Positions 41,888-53,198 of a stretch of DNA of 64,000 bases are shown here, piece after piece. Made by a program: the position numbers and the translations under genes. The notes beneath the pieces were generated by a model that did no database searches, had not been told where the DNA came from, and saw only the letters and a list, made by a program, of their open reading frames with translations. The DNA comes from Paenibacillus sp. 481 (GTDB lineage: Bacteria; Bacillota; Bacilli; Paenibacillales; Paenibacillaceae). Within the stretch, counting starts at the first letter, position 1, and each line of letters starts with the position of its first letter. The stretch is from NCBI RefSeq assembly GCF_021223605.1, contig NZ_CP075175.1, forward strand, positions 2,910,001 through 2,974,000, in the 5' to 3' direction.

Positions 41888-42511
41888 ATGCCTAAAGTAG
41901 CAGTATACAACATCAGTGGTGCGCAAGTCGGCGAGATCGAATTGGCTGACAGCGTGTTCGGTATTGAACCGAATAAGCACGTTCTTCATGATGCAGTTGT
42001 TATGCAGCTTGCATCTATGCGTCAAGGTACGCACAAAGTAAAAGGTCGTTCCGAAGTACGCGGCGGTGGCCGTAAACCTTGGAAACAAAAAGGCACAGGC
42101 CGTGCACGTCAAGGTTCTATTCGTTCGCCACAATGGAAAGGCGGCGGCGTAGTATTTGGACCTACACCACGTAGCTATGCTTACAAGCTTCCGAAGAAAG
42201 TTCGTCGTTTGGCAATTAAATCTGCACTTTCCGCGAAAGTGTTGGAAAATCAAATCATCGTTCTTGATGAGTTGGCATTTAACGCACCGAAGACGAAAGA
42301 ATTTGCAGCTGTATTGAACAACTTGAATGTGGATCGCAAGGCTCTTGTCGTGATTCCTGAGTACAATGATAACGTAGCATTGTCCGCTCGCAACCTTCCA
42401 GCAGTTAAGCTGGTAGCAGCAGACGGTGTGAACGTATACGACGTTCTTCGTCATCAGAAGCTCATCATCACTAAAGATGCGGTTCAGAAGGTAGAGGAGG
42501 TGTTCGCATAA
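41888..42511 (+). CDS. rplD: 50S ribosomal protein L4
   Basis: The 207-residue L4 has an exit-tunnel loop containing [19 protein letters not shown], the site of macrolide-resistance changes, here wild type. AAAGGAGGAGCTCAGA precedes ATG. The stop overlaps the rplW start (TAATG). In E. coli L4 represses the S10 operon, so the rpsJ leader is a candidate target. Confidence 0.98.
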   Translation: MPKVAVYNISGAQVGEIELADSVFGIEPNKHVLHDAVVMQLASMRQGTHKVKGRSEVRGGGRKPWKQKGTGRARQGSIRSPQWKGGGVVFGPTPRSYAYKLPKKVRRLAIKSALSAKVLENQIIVLDELAFNAPKTKEFAAVLNNLNVDRKALVVIPEYNDNVALSARNLPAVKLVAADGVNVYDVLRHQKLIITKDAVQKVEEVFA

Positions 42512-42801
42512 TGAAAGACCCTCGCGATATCATTAAGCGTCCCGTAATTACTGAGCGTACAGCTGACATGATGAACGATCTTAAATACGTATTTGAGGTT
42601 GACATCCGTGCTAATAAAACGGAAATCAAACAGGCTGTAGAGCAAATCTTTAAAGTTAAAGTAGCGAACGTGAACACACTTCGTGTTCCTGCTAAACCAA
42701 AACGTTACGGTCGCCACTCTGGCTACACGTCCGAATGGAAAAAAGCATTCGTAACATTGGCTAAAGATAGCAAACCGCTCGAATTCTTTGAGACGGTATA
42801 A
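42511..42801 (+). CDS. rplW: 50S ribosomal protein L23
   Basis: The 96-residue L23 begins [17 protein letters not shown] and lies at the tunnel exit, where trigger factor and SRP dock. The start ATG shares one base with the rplD stop. The ribosome binding site GTAGAGGAGGTG lies inside rplD, implying coupled translation. Confidence 0.97.
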   Translation: MKDPRDIIKRPVITERTADMMNDLKYVFEVDIRANKTEIKQAVEQIFKVKVANVNTLRVPAKPKRYGRHSGYTSEWKKAFVTLAKDSKPLEFFETV

Positions 42802-42833
42802 ATATATCATTCCTAAAGTAAGGAGGGAAAACA

Positions 42834-43664
42834 GTGCCTATTAAAAAGTACAAACCGACATCCCCGGCTCGTCGTGCAATGAGCGTTTCGACGTTCGAAG
42901 AAATCACGACTAGCACGCCGGAGAAATCGTTGCTTGCACCTTTGAGCAAAAAAGCAGGCCGTAACAACCAAGGTAAAATTACGGTTCGTCACCATGGCGG
43001 CGGACACAAACGTAAATATCGTATCATCGACTTCAAACGTAACAAGGATGGCATTCAAGGCCGCGTTGCTACAGTTGAGTATGATCCGAACCGTACATCT
43101 AACATCGCATTAATTAACTATGCTGATGGAGAAAAGCGCTACATTGTCGCGCCTAAAGGTTTGAAAGTTGGCGACGTTATTATGTCTGGTCCGTCTGCGG
43201 ACATCAAGATTGGTAATGCATTGCCGCTTCAAAACATTCCAGTAGGTACAGTTATCCACAACATCGAGTTGAAACCGGGTAAAGGTGCTCAGTTGGTTCG
43301 CGCCGCTGGTACGGAAGCGCAATTGCTTGGTAAAGAAGAGCGTTATGTAACAATTCGCTTGACTTCCGGCGAGGTTCGTAAAGTTCTAAGTGTTTGCCGT
43401 GCTACAATCGGTTCCGTTGGTAACGAAGACCACGAATTGATTAAAGTCGGTAAAGCAGGTCGTAACCGCTGGTTGGGCAAACGTCCTACTGTCCGCGGTG
43501 TAGTAATGAACCCTGTTGATCACCCACACGGTGGTGGTGAAGGTCGCGCTCCAATCGGTCGCAAATCACCTATGTCCCCTTGGGGCAAACCAACACTTGG
43601 CTTCAAAACGCGTAAAAAAGGTAAACAATCCGATAAATATATCGTTCGTCGTCGCACGAAGTAA
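42834..43664 (+). CDS. rplB: 50S ribosomal protein L2
   Basis: The 276-residue L2 contains [19 protein letters not shown] and the C-terminal [17 protein letters not shown] with the conserved histidine near the peptidyl-transferase centre. The start is GTG after AAGGAGGGAAAACA. It lies between rplW and rpsS. Confidence 0.98.
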   Translation: MPIKKYKPTSPARRAMSVSTFEEITTSTPEKSLLAPLSKKAGRNNQGKITVRHHGGGHKRKYRIIDFKRNKDGIQGRVATVEYDPNRTSNIALINYADGEKRYIVAPKGLKVGDVIMSGPSADIKIGNALPLQNIPVGTVIHNIELKPGKGAQLVRAAGTEAQLLGKEERYVTIRLTSGEVRKVLSVCRATIGSVGNEDHELIKVGKAGRNRWLGKRPTVRGVVMNPVDHPHGGGEGRAPIGRKSPMSPWGKPTLGFKTRKKGKQSDKYIVRRRTK

Positions 43665-43733
43665 TATTTATCCGGCTCATTACGCAGCAGCGTAAAAGTG
43701 ATATATCAGGTCTCTTGAAGGGAGGATTCACAC

Positions 43734-44012
43734 ATGGGTCGCAGTTTGAAAAAAGGACCATTCATCGATGGTCACTTGATGAAGAAAGTAGAAGTGTTGA
43801 ACGAGTCGAACAAGAAGGTTGTTATCAAAACTTGGTCTCGCCGTTCTACAATTTTCCCTCAATTCATCGGTCACACATTTGCGGTATATGATGGTCGTAA
43901 ACACGTGCCTGTGTACGTAACGGAAGATATGGTTGGACATAAGCTCGGCGAATTCGCTCCAACACGTACGTACAAAGGTCACTCGGACGACGATAAGAAA
44001 ACGAGACGTTAA
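43734..44012 (+). CDS. rpsS: 30S ribosomal protein S19
   Basis: The 92-residue S19 begins [18 protein letters not shown] and has the [16 protein letters not shown] core. It binds the small-subunit head with S13. AAGGGAGGATTCACAC precedes ATG. The gap after rplB contains a short TTACGC/GCGTAA hairpin. Confidence 0.98.
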   Translation: MGRSLKKGPFIDGHLMKKVEVLNESNKKVVIKTWSRRSTIFPQFIGHTFAVYDGRKHVPVYVTEDMVGHKLGEFAPTRTYKGHSDDDKKTRR

Positions 44013-44045
44013 TTTAACTTTTAGCATTTGAGGGGAGGTACTACC

Positions 44046-44378
44046 ATGCAAGCGAAAGCACATGCGAATAACATTCGCATCGCTCCACGTAAAATCAAGC
44101 TCGTTATCGACTTGATCCGTGGCAAGCAAGTGGGCGAAGCAATCGCGATTTTGCGCCACACGCCTAAATCGGCGTCCCCAGTGGTTGAGAAATTGTTGAA
44201 TTCGGCGATTGCCAATGCAGAGCATAACTACCAAATGGACGTGAACAAGCTCGTTATTGAGCAAGTATTCGCGAACCAAGGACCAACATTGAAACGTTTC
44301 CGTCCGCGCGCAATGGGACGTGCAAGCCGTATCAATAAGAGAACAAGCCACATCACGCTCGTGGTATCCGAGAAATAA
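44046..44378 (+). CDS. rplV: 50S ribosomal protein L22
   Basis: The 110-residue L22 begins [18 protein letters not shown]. Its tunnel hairpin contains [16 protein letters not shown], intact relative to macrolide-susceptible forms. The start is ATG, 9 bases after GAGGGGAGG; an in-frame TTG at 44028 overlaps the site. It is followed closely by rpsC. Confidence 0.97.
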   Translation: MQAKAHANNIRIAPRKIKLVIDLIRGKQVGEAIAILRHTPKSASPVVEKLLNSAIANAEHNYQMDVNKLVIEQVFANQGPTLKRFRPRAMGRASRINKRTSHITLVVSEK

Positions 44379-44391
44379 GGAGGGAAAACGT

Positions 44392-45057
44392 GTGGGTCAG
44401 AAGGTAAATCCAGTCGGACTTCGTGTCGGTATTATCCGTGATTGGGAATCCAAGTGGTACGCTGAGAAAGATTTCGGCGCATTGCTGATCGAAGACGTAA
44501 AGATTCGTGAATTCATTAAGAACAAACTTAAAGATTCTGCAGTATCTCGCATCGAAATCGAGCGTGCTGCAAACCGCGTAAACGTTACGATTCATACTGC
44601 TAAGCCAGGTATGGTAATCGGTAAAGGCGGTTCCGAAGTTGAAGCTCTTCGTCGTGAGGTTACTAAAATCTCTAACGGCAAAAAAGTGCACATCAACATC
44701 TCGGAAATCAAAACTCCAGACTTGGATGCAATCCTCGTTGCTGAGAGCATTGCACAACAACTGGAGCGCCGCGTATCTTTCCGCCGCGCTTTGAAACAAG
44801 CGATCCAACGCTCTATGCGTTCTGGAGCGAAAGGTATTAAAACAGCGGTTAGCGGTCGTTTGGGCGGAGCAGAAATCGCTCGTTCGGAAGGTTATAGCGA
44901 AGGAACAGTGCCACTTCATACGCTTCGCGCTGACATCGACTACGGCACAGCTGAAGCTCATACAACTTACGGCCGTATCGGCGTAAAAGTATGGATTTAT
45001 CGTGGAGAGGTACTTCCTACGGCTAAGAAAAAGGCTGTTGAGGAAGGAGGCAACTAA
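44392..45057 (+). CDS. rpsC: 30S ribosomal protein S3
   Basis: The 221-residue S3 has a KH domain with [16 protein letters not shown] and a C-terminal domain containing [12 protein letters not shown]. It helps form the mRNA entry channel. The start is GTG ([13 protein letters not shown]), 8 bases after AAGGAGGG; the longer in-frame extension overlaps rplV. rplP follows 2 bases after its stop. Confidence 0.97.
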   Translation: MGQKVNPVGLRVGIIRDWESKWYAEKDFGALLIEDVKIREFIKNKLKDSAVSRIEIERAANRVNVTIHTAKPGMVIGKGGSEVEALRREVTKISNGKKVHINISEIKTPDLDAILVAESIAQQLERRVSFRRALKQAIQRSMRSGAKGIKTAVSGRLGGAEIARSEGYSEGTVPLHTLRADIDYGTAEAHTTYGRIGVKVWIYRGEVLPTAKKKAVEEGGN

Positions 45058-45059
45058 TC

Positions 45060-45494
45060 ATGTTGGTACCTAAACGTGTAAAACACCGTAAACAACAACG
45101 TGGTAACATGAAAGGTCGCGCAAAAGGCGGCACAACTGTTAACTTTGGTGAATACGGTTTGCAAGCAATGGAACCTACTTGGATCACGAATCGTCAAATC
45201 GAGGCAGCTCGTATTGCGATGACACGTTACATCAAACGTGGTGGTAAAGTATGGATTAAGATTTTCCCAGACAAACCGATTACGGCTAAGCCGCTTGAAG
45301 TTCGTATGGGTAGCGGTAAAGGTAACGTTGAGAAGTGGGTGGCTGTAGTTAAGCCAGGCAAGATTATGTTTGAGCTTTCTGGTGTACCTGAAGAGGTAGC
45401 ACGCGAAGCAATGCGTCTTGCTGCTCACAAGCTTCCAATCAAAACGAAGTTCGTGAAACGCGAAGAAATGGGTGGTGAAGCAAATGAAGGCTAG
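45060..45494 (+). CDS. rplP: 50S ribosomal protein L16
   Basis: The 144-residue L16 begins [15 protein letters not shown]. The [11 protein letters not shown]-like element ([14 protein letters not shown]) and the arginine-rich loop near residue 80 lie close to the A site. The site GGAAGGAGG lies inside the rpsC end. It overlaps the rpmC start by 11 bases. Confidence 0.97.
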   Translation: MLVPKRVKHRKQQRGNMKGRAKGGTTVNFGEYGLQAMEPTWITNRQIEAARIAMTRYIKRGGKVWIKIFPDKPITAKPLEVRMGSGKGNVEKWVAVVKPGKIMFELSGVPEEVAREAMRLAAHKLPIKTKFVKREEMGGEANEG

Positions 45495-45684
45495 TGAATT
45501 CCGCAACTTGACCACTGCTGAACTCGAACTGAAGATTGCAGGATTCAAGGAAGAACTTTTCAACCTCCGTTTCCAATTGGCTACTGGCCAGCTTGACAAC
45601 CCAACACGTATTCGCGACGTACGTAAGGCAATTGCTCGTGCGAAAACGGTTCTGCGTCAAAGAGAACTGGGTATTACTAGCTAA
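45484..45684 (+). CDS. rpmC: 50S ribosomal protein L29
   Basis: The 66-residue L29 begins [15 protein letters not shown], a two-helix coiled hairpin at the tunnel exit. The start is ATG inside the end of rplP after GGGTGGTGAAGCA. The in-frame GTG at 45472 is less likely because it precedes the conserved N terminus. Confidence 0.95.
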   Translation: MKASEFRNLTTAELELKIAGFKEELFNLRFQLATGQLDNPTRIRDVRKAIARAKTVLRQRELGITS

Positions 45685-45746
45685 TTGACAAATGTCGGTT
45701 ACGAAATATAGATATCCTGTTTTTTCAGGAAGGAGGCAAAACACTA

Positions 45747-46013
45747 ATGAGTGAACAACGTAACGCTCGTAAAGTGCAAGTCGGTAAAGTCGTCAGCGAT
45801 AAAATGGACAAAACTATCGTAGTTGCAGTGGAAACATACAAAAAGCATGATTTGTACCACAAACGCATCAAGTACACGAAGAAGTTCAAAGCTCACGATG
45901 AGAACAACGAAGCTAAGATCGGTGATACAGTTAAAATCATGGAGACGCGTCCGTTGTCGAAAGACAAGCGCTGGAGACTCGTTGAAGTGGTAGAAAAAGC
46001 GGTACTCGTTTAA
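45747..46013 (+). CDS. rpsQ: 30S ribosomal protein S17
   Basis: The 88-residue S17 of OB fold has [18 protein letters not shown] and the C-terminal [37 protein letters not shown] precedes ATG. A small TCCTG/CAGGA hairpin in the gap ends at this ribosome binding site. Confidence 0.97.
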   Translation: MSEQRNARKVQVGKVVSDKMDKTIVVAVETYKKHDLYHKRIKYTKKFKAHDENNEAKIGDTVKIMETRPLSKDKRWRLVEVVEKAVLV

Positions 46014-46048
46014 GGGACGGTTAGTTTCACCGAAAGGAGGATAATCCA

Positions 46049-46417
46049 ATGATTCAACCATTTACTCGATTAAAAGTGGCAGACAACTCTGGTGCGAAAG
46101 AATTGATGTGCATCCGCGTTTTGGGCGGTACTGGTCGTCGCGTAGGTCACATCGGTGATTTAATCGTTTGCTCCGTGAAACAAGCAACACCAGGCGGCGT
46201 TGTCAAAAAGGGTGACGTTGTAAAGGCGGTTATCGTTCGTACAAAGCGTTCGGTACGTCGTAAAGACGGTTCCTACATCGCGTTTGACGAGAACGCAGCG
46301 GTTATCGTGAAAGAAGATAAGGGCCCACGCGGGACTCGTATTTTCGGACCTGTCGCTCGCGAACTTCGCGAAAAAGACTTCATGAAAATCGTTTCCCTGG
46401 CGCCGGAAGTTATCTAA
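46049..46417 (+). CDS. rplN: 50S ribosomal protein L14
   Basis: The 122-residue L14 begins [18 protein letters not shown] and contains [19 protein letters not shown]. It lies at the subunit interface next to L19, where the silencing factor RsfS binds. GAAAGGAGGATAATCCA precedes ATG. It is the first gene of the classical spc part. Confidence 0.98.
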   Translation: MIQPFTRLKVADNSGAKELMCIRVLGGTGRRVGHIGDLIVCSVKQATPGGVVKKGDVVKAVIVRTKRSVRRKDGSYIAFDENAAVIVKEDKGPRGTRIFGPVARELREKDFMKIVSLAPEVI

Positions 46418-46456
46418 TCAGCTTGCCAGCCAGGCAAGATCCAGGAGGTGTGAAAC

Positions 46457-46807
46457 ATGCCACGAATGAAGAAAGTTCTTGAATCGCACAACAACAAGTT
46501 GCACGTGAAAAAGGATGACACTGTCATCGTAATCACGGGTAAAGATAAAGGTAAAAAAGGCCGCGTTATCGCTGCGTTCCCACGTGAAAACCGTGTAATC
46601 GTAGAAGGCGTTAACTTGGTTAAAAAACACCAGAAGCCTAACGCGAAAAACCCGCAAGGCGGTATCGTCGAGCAAGAAGCTCCGGTTCACGTTTCCAACG
46701 TAATGCACGTGGATCCGAAGTCGGGCAAAGTAACGCGCATCGGCTATAAAGTCGAGAACGGCAAAAAAGTGCGCGTCGCGAAACGCTCCGGCGAAATTAT
46801 TGACTAA
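46457..46807 (+). CDS. rplX: 50S ribosomal protein L24
   Basis: The 116-residue L24 has a KOW motif [18 protein letters not shown] (about 19-36) and the partner block [14 protein letters not shown]. It is an assembly initiator of the large subunit. CCAGGAGGTGTGAAAC precedes ATG. It is slightly longer than the B. subtilis protein (103), with a basic C terminus. Confidence 0.97.
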   Translation: MPRMKKVLESHNNKLHVKKDDTVIVITGKDKGKKGRVIAAFPRENRVIVEGVNLVKKHQKPNAKNPQGGIVEQEAPVHVSNVMHVDPKSGKVTRIGYKVENGKKVRVAKRSGEIID

Positions 46808-46833
46808 TCGCTAGGAAAGGAGGTCCATTTCAC

Positions 46834-47376
46834 ATGGCAGCTCGTATGAAAGAACGTTTCTTGAACGAAATTACTCCTGCTTTGATGCAGAAGTTCAACT
46901 ATACAACGGTAATGCAAGTACCTAAAGTAGAAAAAGTCGTCATCAACATGGGTATGGGTGAGGCTGTTTCAAACTCTAAAGTATTGGACGTTGCAGTAGC
47001 CGAATTGCAATTGATCGCAGGTCAAAAGCCAGTAATCACGCGTGCTAAAAAATCCATCGCGGGCTTTAAGCTTCGTGAAGGAATGCCGATTGGTGTGAAA
47101 GTGACATTGCGCGGTGAGCGCATGTACCACTTCTTGGACAAATTGTTCAACGTTACGCTTCCACGTGTCCGCGACTTCCGCGGTATTTCGAACAAAGCGT
47201 TTGACGGCCGCGGTAACTATACGCTCGGATTGAAAGAGCAAATTATCTTCCCTGAAATCGAGTACGATAAGGTAGATAAAGTACGCGGTATGGATATCGT
47301 CATCGTAACGACGGCGAAAACGGACGAAGAGTCCCGCGAATTGTTGACGCAACTCGGCATGCCTTTCGTGAAGTAG
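46834..47376 (+). CDS. rplE: 50S ribosomal protein L5
   Basis: The 180-residue L5 contains [16 protein letters not shown] and the [20 protein letters not shown] block that binds 5S rRNA. It forms the central protuberance. GAAAGGAGGTCCATTTCAC precedes ATG. The gap to rpsZ has a GGAGCGAT/ATCGTTCC hairpin at 47404-47422. Confidence 0.98.
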   Translation: MAARMKERFLNEITPALMQKFNYTTVMQVPKVEKVVINMGMGEAVSNSKVLDVAVAELQLIAGQKPVITRAKKSIAGFKLREGMPIGVKVTLRGERMYHFLDKLFNVTLPRVRDFRGISNKAFDGRGNYTLGLKEQIIFPEIEYDKVDKVRGMDIVIVTTAKTDEESRELLTQLGMPFVK

Positions 47377-47460
47377 ATTCACAAAGGTCGGTTTATTGAG
47401 AACGGAGCGATGTGATCGTTCCGAATAACTTGGATACAAGTTTCTAGGAGGTGTCAACAC

Positions 47461-47646
47461 GTGGCTAAGACTTCTATGAAAGTCAAGCAACAACGCAAGC
47501 CTAAGTTTCAAGTACAGGCGTACACACGCTGTGAGCGCTGTGGTCGTCCGCACTCTGTATTGCGTAAGTTTAAAATTTGCAGAATTTGCTTCCGCGAATT
47601 GGCATACAAAGGCCAGATTCCTGGCGTTAAAAAAGCTAGCTGGTAA
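47461..47646 (+). CDS. rpsZ: 30S ribosomal protein S14 type Z (zinc-binding)
   Basis: This 61-residue short S14 has two CxxC pairs at residues 24/27 and 40/43. This is the zinc form common in Gram-positive bacteria, distinct from the longer zinc-free paralogue used under zinc limitation. The start is GTG after AGGAGGTGTCAACAC. It lies between rplE and rpsH. Confidence 0.97.
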   Translation: MAKTSMKVKQQRKPKFQVQAYTRCERCGRPHSVLRKFKICRICFRELAYKGQIPGVKKASW

Positions 47647-47678
47647 TCAACCCTGTTGCGGGAAGGAGGTTTACACTA

Positions 47679-48077
47679 ATGGTTATGTCCGATCCGATTG
47701 CAGATATGCTTACACGCATTCGCAATGCTAACACAGTACGTCACGAAACCGTGGAAGTGCCTGCTTCGACTATGAAGAAGCAAATCGCTGAAATTTTGAA
47801 GCGTGAAGGTTTTATCCGCGATGCAGAATATATCGATGACAACAAGCAAGGGCTTATCCGTATCTTCTTGAAGTACGGTGCAAACAACGAGCGCGTTATT
47901 ACGGGCTTGAAGCGTATCAGTAAGCCAGGTCTTCGTGTTTACACGAAGTCCACTGAAGTACCACGCGTTTTGGGTGGTCTTGGTATTGCTATCATCTCGA
48001 CGTCTAAGGGCGTCATGACAGATAAAGAAGCTCGTCAGTCTAAATCTGGCGGCGAGGTAGTTTGCTACGTTTGGTAA
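47679..48077 (+). CDS. rpsH: 30S ribosomal protein S8
   Basis: The 132-residue S8 begins [18 protein letters not shown] and has the C-terminal [20 protein letters not shown]. It binds the central domain of 16S rRNA, and in E. coli represses the spc operon. AAGGAGGTTTACACTA precedes ATG. An internal ATG two codons later is possible but the longer form matches B. subtilis. Confidence 0.97.
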   Translation: MVMSDPIADMLTRIRNANTVRHETVEVPASTMKKQIAEILKREGFIRDAEYIDDNKQGLIRIFLKYGANNERVITGLKRISKPGLRVYTKSTEVPRVLGGLGIAIISTSKGVMTDKEARQSKSGGEVVCYVW

Positions 48078-48111
48078 TCCATTGTCATAACGATTGGAGG
48101 TGCAACAACAG

Positions 48112-48654
48112 ATGTCTCGTATTGGTCGCAAGCCAATTAACGTACCAGGTGACGTAACAGTTACTTTGGACAATAGCGTTATTACAGTAAAAGGACCTAA
48201 AGGATCATTGACTCGTGAACTTCACAAAGACATGAAAGTGTCTATTGAAGAGAACGTAATCGTGATCGAGCGTCCTTCTGAAAATAAACTTCACCGTTCT
48301 TTGCACGGTACAACACGCAGCGTCGTGAGCAACATGGTTACTGGAGTAACTGAAGGTTTCTCCAAATCATTGGAACTCGTAGGCGTCGGTTACCGCGCAA
48401 ACAAAACTGGAGACAAACTTGTCTTGAACGTTGGATACTCTCACCCGGTTGAAATTACACCGGAAGCAGGCATCGAGTTCGAAGTACCTGTTCAAACGAA
48501 GATCATCGTTAAGGGTATTGATAAAGAGCGCGTAGGTGCATATGCTGCTAACATTCGTGCCGTTCGTGAACCAGAACCTTATAAAGGTAAAGGTATTAAA
48601 TACGAAGGCGAACGCATTCTTCGTAAAGAAGGTAAAGCTGGCAAGAAGAAGTAA
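48112..48654 (+). CDS. rplF: 50S ribosomal protein L6
   Basis: The 180-residue L6 has two repeated domains. It begins [15 protein letters not shown] and has the C-terminal [15 protein letters not shown] signature. The start is ATG, 9 bases after GGAGGTG; the in-frame TTG at 48094 lies before the site. Confidence 0.97.
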   Translation: MSRIGRKPINVPGDVTVTLDNSVITVKGPKGSLTRELHKDMKVSIEENVIVIERPSENKLHRSLHGTTRSVVSNMVTGVTEGFSKSLELVGVGYRANKTGDKLVLNVGYSHPVEITPEAGIEFEVPVQTKIIVKGIDKERVGAYAANIRAVREPEPYKGKGIKYEGERILRKEGKAGKKK

Positions 48655-48715
48655 TCTTGCCTAGCTCGCTTACCTTTGTAGCATAACGCTTAAACTGAAG
48701 GGAGTGAACAATCGA

Positions 48716-49084
48716 ATGATCACGAAAGGCGATAAGAATAAAGCTCGTGTTAAAAGACACCTTCGTGTCCGTAAGAAAATCGAAGGAACGACAACACGTC
48801 CTCGTTTGAACGTATTCCGTTCCTCTAAACATATCTACGCTCAGTTGATCGATGATGTGAAGGGTGTAACAATCGTTTCTGCATCTACGATGGACAAAGA
48901 ACTTTCTGGCGACATCAAGAACGGCGGTAGTGTTGAGTCGGCACGTAAAGTGGGCGAACTGGTTGCGAAACGTGCGAAAGCACAAGGTTACGAGAATATC
49001 GTATTCGATCGCGGCGGTTACTTGTATCACGGCCGTATTCAAGCGTTGGCTGACGCAGCACGCGAAGCTGGCCTTGAATTCTAA
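48716..49084 (+). CDS. rplR: 50S ribosomal protein L18
   Basis: The 122-residue L18 begins [19 protein letters not shown] and has the 3' signature [26 protein letters not shown]. It binds 5S rRNA with L5. The start is ATG after GAAGGGAGTGAACAATCGA; the in-frame GTG at 48704 is part of the site. Confidence 0.97.
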   Translation: MITKGDKNKARVKRHLRVRKKIEGTTTRPRLNVFRSSKHIYAQLIDDVKGVTIVSASTMDKELSGDIKNGGSVESARKVGELVAKRAKAQGYENIVFDRGGYLYHGRIQALADAAREAGLEF

Positions 49085-49113
49085 TGAATTCAATCTAGAA
49101 GGAGGTAAGTGAC

Positions 49114-49611
49114 TTGCGAGTTGATCCAAACACATTAGATTTATCTGAAAAAGTTGTGCAAATTAACCGCGTATCTAAAGTTGTAAAAGGCGGACGCCGT
49201 TTTAGCTTTAGTGCATTGGTTGTTGTCGGCGATGGCAAGGGCTGGGTTGGCGCAGGCATCGGTAAAGCATCCGAAGTTCCTGACGCGATCCGCAAGGGCA
49301 TCGATGACGCTAAGAAAAACTTGATTCACGTTCCACTTGTAAAAACGACAATTCCTCACCAAGTAATTGGTCACTTCGGCGCAGGCCGAGTGCTTCTGAA
49401 GCCAGCTTCAGAAGGTACTGGGGTTATCGCTGGTGGTCCAGTTCGTGCCGTATTGGAATTGGCTGGTGTAGGTGACATCTTGACGAAGTCCCTAGGCTCT
49501 TCTAACTCCATGAACATGGTTAACGCAACTCTCGAAGGTCTTTCCCAATTGAAGACTGTTGAGCAAGTAGCTAAACTTCGCGGCAAATCCGTTGAGGAAC
49601 TGTTAAAATAA
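49114..49611 (+). CDS. rpsE: 30S ribosomal protein S5
   Basis: The 165-residue S5 has a dsRBD-like N-terminal domain with [14 protein letters not shown], the loop where spectinomycin resistance arises, here without change. A C-terminal domain contains [20 protein letters not shown]. The start is TTG, 7 bases after AGGAGGTAA. The stop is followed by the rpmD site within a 13-base gap. Confidence 0.97.
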   Translation: MRVDPNTLDLSEKVVQINRVSKVVKGGRRFSFSALVVVGDGKGWVGAGIGKASEVPDAIRKGIDDAKKNLIHVPLVKTTIPHQVIGHFGAGRVLLKPASEGTGVIAGGPVRAVLELAGVGDILTKSLGSSNSMNMVNATLEGLSQLKTVEQVAKLRGKSVEELLK

Positions 49612-49624
49612 GGAGGGGACTACA

Positions 49625-49810
49625 ATGGCAAAATTGGAAATTACCCTCGTTCGCAGTCTGATCGGTCGCCCAGAAACTCACCGTACAACGGTGAACACTT
49701 TGGGCTTGCGTAAGTTGAATCAGACGGTTGTTCATAACGACAACCCAGCGATTCGCGGCATGGTAAACCAAGTAATCCACTTGGTTCAAGTTAAAGAAGT
49801 TCAAGCTTAA
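49625..49810 (+). CDS. rpmD: 50S ribosomal protein L30
   Basis: The 61-residue L30 begins [20 protein letters not shown], has the [16 protein letters not shown] core, and shows the usual short bacterial length. TAAGGAGGGGACTACA precedes ATG. A perfect ATCGTA/TACGAT hairpin lies in the gap to rplO. Confidence 0.96.
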   Translation: MAKLEITLVRSLIGRPETHRTTVNTLGLRKLNQTVVHNDNPAIRGMVNQVIHLVQVKEVQA

Positions 49811-49903
49811 GCTTAACTGCTAACTTGCTTGCTTCCGCATCGTAGATTACGATCGAATCAATATATATGTGTTTCATAAATATTTAAGGAGGTGCGACGA
49901 ACG

Positions 49904-50344
49904 ATGAAGTTGAATGAACTTTCTCCTGCAGCTGGATCTCGTCAAAAGCGTAACCGCGTTGGTCGCGGTATCGCTACAGGTAACGGGAAGACTGCTGGTC
50001 GTGGCCATAAAGGTCAAAACTCCCGTTCCGGCGGTGGCGTGCGTCCAGGCTTCGAGGGTGGACAAAATCCACTTTACCGTCGTGTGCCTAAGCGCGGTTT
50101 CATCAACCCGACTCGCAAAGAGTACGCGGTTGTGAACGTAACGGATTTGAACCGCTTCGAGGCTGGTACAGAAGTTACTCCAGAGCTTTTGATGGAACAA
50201 GGCATCGTTAAAAACCCATTGAGCGGAATTAAGATCTTGGGTAACGGTGATTTGTCCGTTAAATTGACGGTCAAAGCAAACAAGTTCTCTCAAACTGCGG
50301 TAGAGAAGATCGAGGCTGCCGGCGGTAAATCCGAGGTGATCTAA
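49904..50344 (+). CDS. rplO: 50S ribosomal protein L15
   Basis: The 146-residue L15 begins [18 protein letters not shown] with the Gly-rich basic [21 protein letters not shown] extension. The start is ATG, 9 bases after AAGGAGGTG; a GTG four codons earlier overlaps the spacer. Its stop overlaps the secY ATG by one base. Confidence 0.97.
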   Translation: MKLNELSPAAGSRQKRNRVGRGIATGNGKTAGRGHKGQNSRSGGGVRPGFEGGQNPLYRRVPKRGFINPTRKEYAVVNVTDLNRFEAGTEVTPELLMEQGIVKNPLSGIKILGNGDLSVKLTVKANKFSQTAVEKIEAAGGKSEVI

Positions 50345-51645
50345 TGTTTAAGACCGTTTCGAATATTTGGCGAGTCGAGGACCTGAGACGTAAAATTCTT
50401 TTTACACTCATGCTCCTTATCATTTATCGGATAGGTTCCTTTATTCCGGTTCCTGGTGTCGATAAATCGGTATTTGAGGCAACCAACAATGCTGGCAATG
50501 AATTGTTCGGATTAATGAACACATTCTCTGGCGGCGCGTTATTCCAATTCTCCATCTTTGCACTTGGTATCTTCCCGTATATTACGGCGTCGATTATCGT
50601 GCAACTTCTAACGATGGATGTCGTTCCGAAGTTAGCTCAATGGGCTAAAGAAGGAGAAGTAGGTAAGCGTAAGATCACCCAAATTACTCGTTATGGTACG
50701 ATAATTTTGGGCTTGATTCAGTCATTCGGTACAGCGATTGGTTTCAACCGCTTGTACGGTGCACAAATGGTTCCGAATGCGACTTATGCAGATTATATTC
50801 TGATCGCCATTGTTCTGACAGCTGGTACGGCATTTTTGATGTGGCTCGGTGAACAAATTACCGAGAAGGGCATAGGTAACGGTATTTCAATTATTATCTT
50901 CGCGGGTATTATTGCAACGTTACCTCTTACGATTCGTGCGCTAGTTGAAGACCAATTCGTAAATACTGACGGACAATTGTTCTTAAGCATTGCGAAAATG
51001 GTCATTATCTTGCTTGTCGTTGTATTGATTCTTATCGGAATTATTTTTATCCATCAGGGTAATCGTCGAATTCCGGTACAATACGCGAAGCGCGTTGTAG
51101 GCAACAAAATGTACGGCGGGCAAAACACGCACATTCCACTTAAAGTTAATGCTGCGGGCGTTATCCCGGTCATCTTCGCTTCATCGCTGTTGATGTTCCC
51201 GGTTACTATCGCACAATTTTGGGCTGGTAAGGCGTGGGCTAACTGGATAATTAATAACATGAGCCACGATAAGCCACTTGGTATGTTATTGTTTGTGCTC
51301 ATGATTATTGGTTTCACTTTCTTCTACACATTTGTGCAGTTGAATCCACAGCAAATGGCGGATCAAATGAAGAAGAACGGTGGCTATATTCCAGGCATTC
51401 GCCCGGGTAAAGCTACTGCTACGTATTTGACACGTGTTATGACACGAGTTACATTAGCAGGTTCGATCTTCTTGGCACTTATCTCTGTTATGCCAGTATT
51501 TCTTGGGGCGCTTGCTGGGCTGCCACGTGAAGTACAACTGGGTGGAACAGGGTTGCTCATCGTAGTAGGTGTTGCACTTGATACGATGAAGCAAATTGAG
51601 AGCCAGTTGATTAAACGTCATTACAAAGGTTTTATTAATAAATAG
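50344..51645 (+). CDS. secY: Preprotein translocase subunit SecY
   Basis: This 433-residue channel protein has ten predicted membrane helices. It begins [21 protein letters not shown]. The plug region has TFSGGALFQFSIFALGIFPYI, and the cytosolic loops with GNRRIPVQYAKR and the C5 region bind SecA and the ribosome. Its start is coupled to rplO (TAATG). It works with the SecE encoded at 21784. Confidence 0.97.
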   Translation: MFKTVSNIWRVEDLRRKILFTLMLLIIYRIGSFIPVPGVDKSVFEATNNAGNELFGLMNTFSGGALFQFSIFALGIFPYITASIIVQLLTMDVVPKLAQWAKEGEVGKRKITQITRYGTIILGLIQSFGTAIGFNRLYGAQMVPNATYADYILIAIVLTAGTAFLMWLGEQITEKGIGNGISIIIFAGIIATLPLTIRALVEDQFVNTDGQLFLSIAKMVIILLVVVLILIGIIFIHQGNRRIPVQYAKRVVGNKMYGGQNTHIPLKVNAAGVIPVIFASSLLMFPVTIAQFWAGKAWANWIINNMSHDKPLGMLLFVLMIIGFTFFYTFVQLNPQQMADQMKKNGGYIPGIRPGKATATYLTRVMTRVTLAGSIFLALISVMPVFLGALAGLPREVQLGGTGLLIVVGVALDTMKQIESQLIKRHYKGFINK

Positions 51646-51646
51646 T

Positions 51647-51690
51647 CAATAGGTTCTGACGGGCCGGTAACGGCTCATCGGCACCTATTG
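51647..51690 (+). other. Structured RNA candidate between secY and adk
   Basis: An outer stem CAATAGGT/ACCTATTG and an inner stem GGGCCG/CGGCTC (one G-T pair) close a GNRA tetraloop GTAA. They are separated by a symmetric 6+6 internal loop. No U tract follows. It is 2 bases after the secY stop and about 100 before adk. Confidence 0.6.
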
Positions 51691-51781
51691 TGCTGTTTCG
51701 TGTAGAGCAGAGGCTTAACGAATGGCATCGAAGCATCCACTTCCGACGAAGTTAAGCCTGTGCTTACCATAAGGGGAGTGA

Positions 51782-52432
<651 letters not shown>

Positions 52433-52436
52433 ACGA

Positions 52437-53189
52437 ATGATCATTTGTAAGTCCGAAGTGGAACTAGGCTTCATGAGGGAAGCTGGGCGGATTGTAGCGG
52501 AAACGCACCGTCTTATGGCTAACTCGGTTGAGGCGGGCATCACTACTCGTGAGCTCGACGCAATCGCAGAAACATTCATTCGCAGCCAAGGAGCGATACC
52601 TTCGTTCAAAGGATATAACGGTTTTTCTGGCAGCATCTGCGCTTCAGTCAATGAAGAGTTGGTGCACGGCATTCCCGGCAATCGCAAATTAAACGAAGGC
52701 GACATCATTAGTATTGATATCGGTGCAGAATATCGCGGATATCACGGTGACTCCGCTTGGACTTATGGAGTCGGGACCATTTCAGAAACCGCTCAAAAGC
52801 TGCTCGAAGTAACAGAGCGTTCGCTTTATGCAGGACTTGAACTGGTCAAGCCGGATGAGCGATTGTACACGATATCTCACGCGATTCAACGCGTGATCGA
52901 AGATGCAGGTTTTTCTGTCGTACGTGAGTATGTTGGACACGGGATTGGAACTTCTCTTCATGAGGAGCCTCAAATTCCGAACTACGGACCGCCGAACCGT
53001 GGACCACGTTTGAAAGCGGGTATGACGCTCGCGATCGAACCTATGGTTATCGTCGGAGAGCGTTACGTTAAGACACTCGCGGACAACTGGACGGTCGTAA
53101 CGGTGGATGGAACGCTGTGCGCTCACTTTGAGCATACGGTGGCGGTAACGCCGGACGGTTGCGAAATTTTGACGAAGCTGGATGAGTAG
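52437..53189 (+). CDS. map: Methionine aminopeptidase, type I
   Basis: This 250-residue enzyme removes initiator methionine. All metal ligands are present: Asp94, Asp105, His168, Glu201 and Glu232, with substrate histidine His77. It is type Ia, without an extra N-terminal zinc domain. The start is ATG, with the site TTTACTGCGAGG inside adk (weak), implying coupling with adk. Confidence 0.97.
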   Translation: MIICKSEVELGFMREAGRIVAETHRLMANSVEAGITTRELDAIAETFIRSQGAIPSFKGYNGFSGSICASVNEELVHGIPGNRKLNEGDIISIDIGAEYRGYHGDSAWTYGVGTISETAQKLLEVTERSLYAGLELVKPDERLYTISHAIQRVIEDAGFSVVREYVGHGIGTSLHEEPQIPNYGPPNRGPRLKAGMTLAIEPMVIVGERYVKTLADNWTVVTVDGTLCAHFEHTVAVTPDGCEILTKLDE

Positions 53190-53198
53190 GTAATTAGG

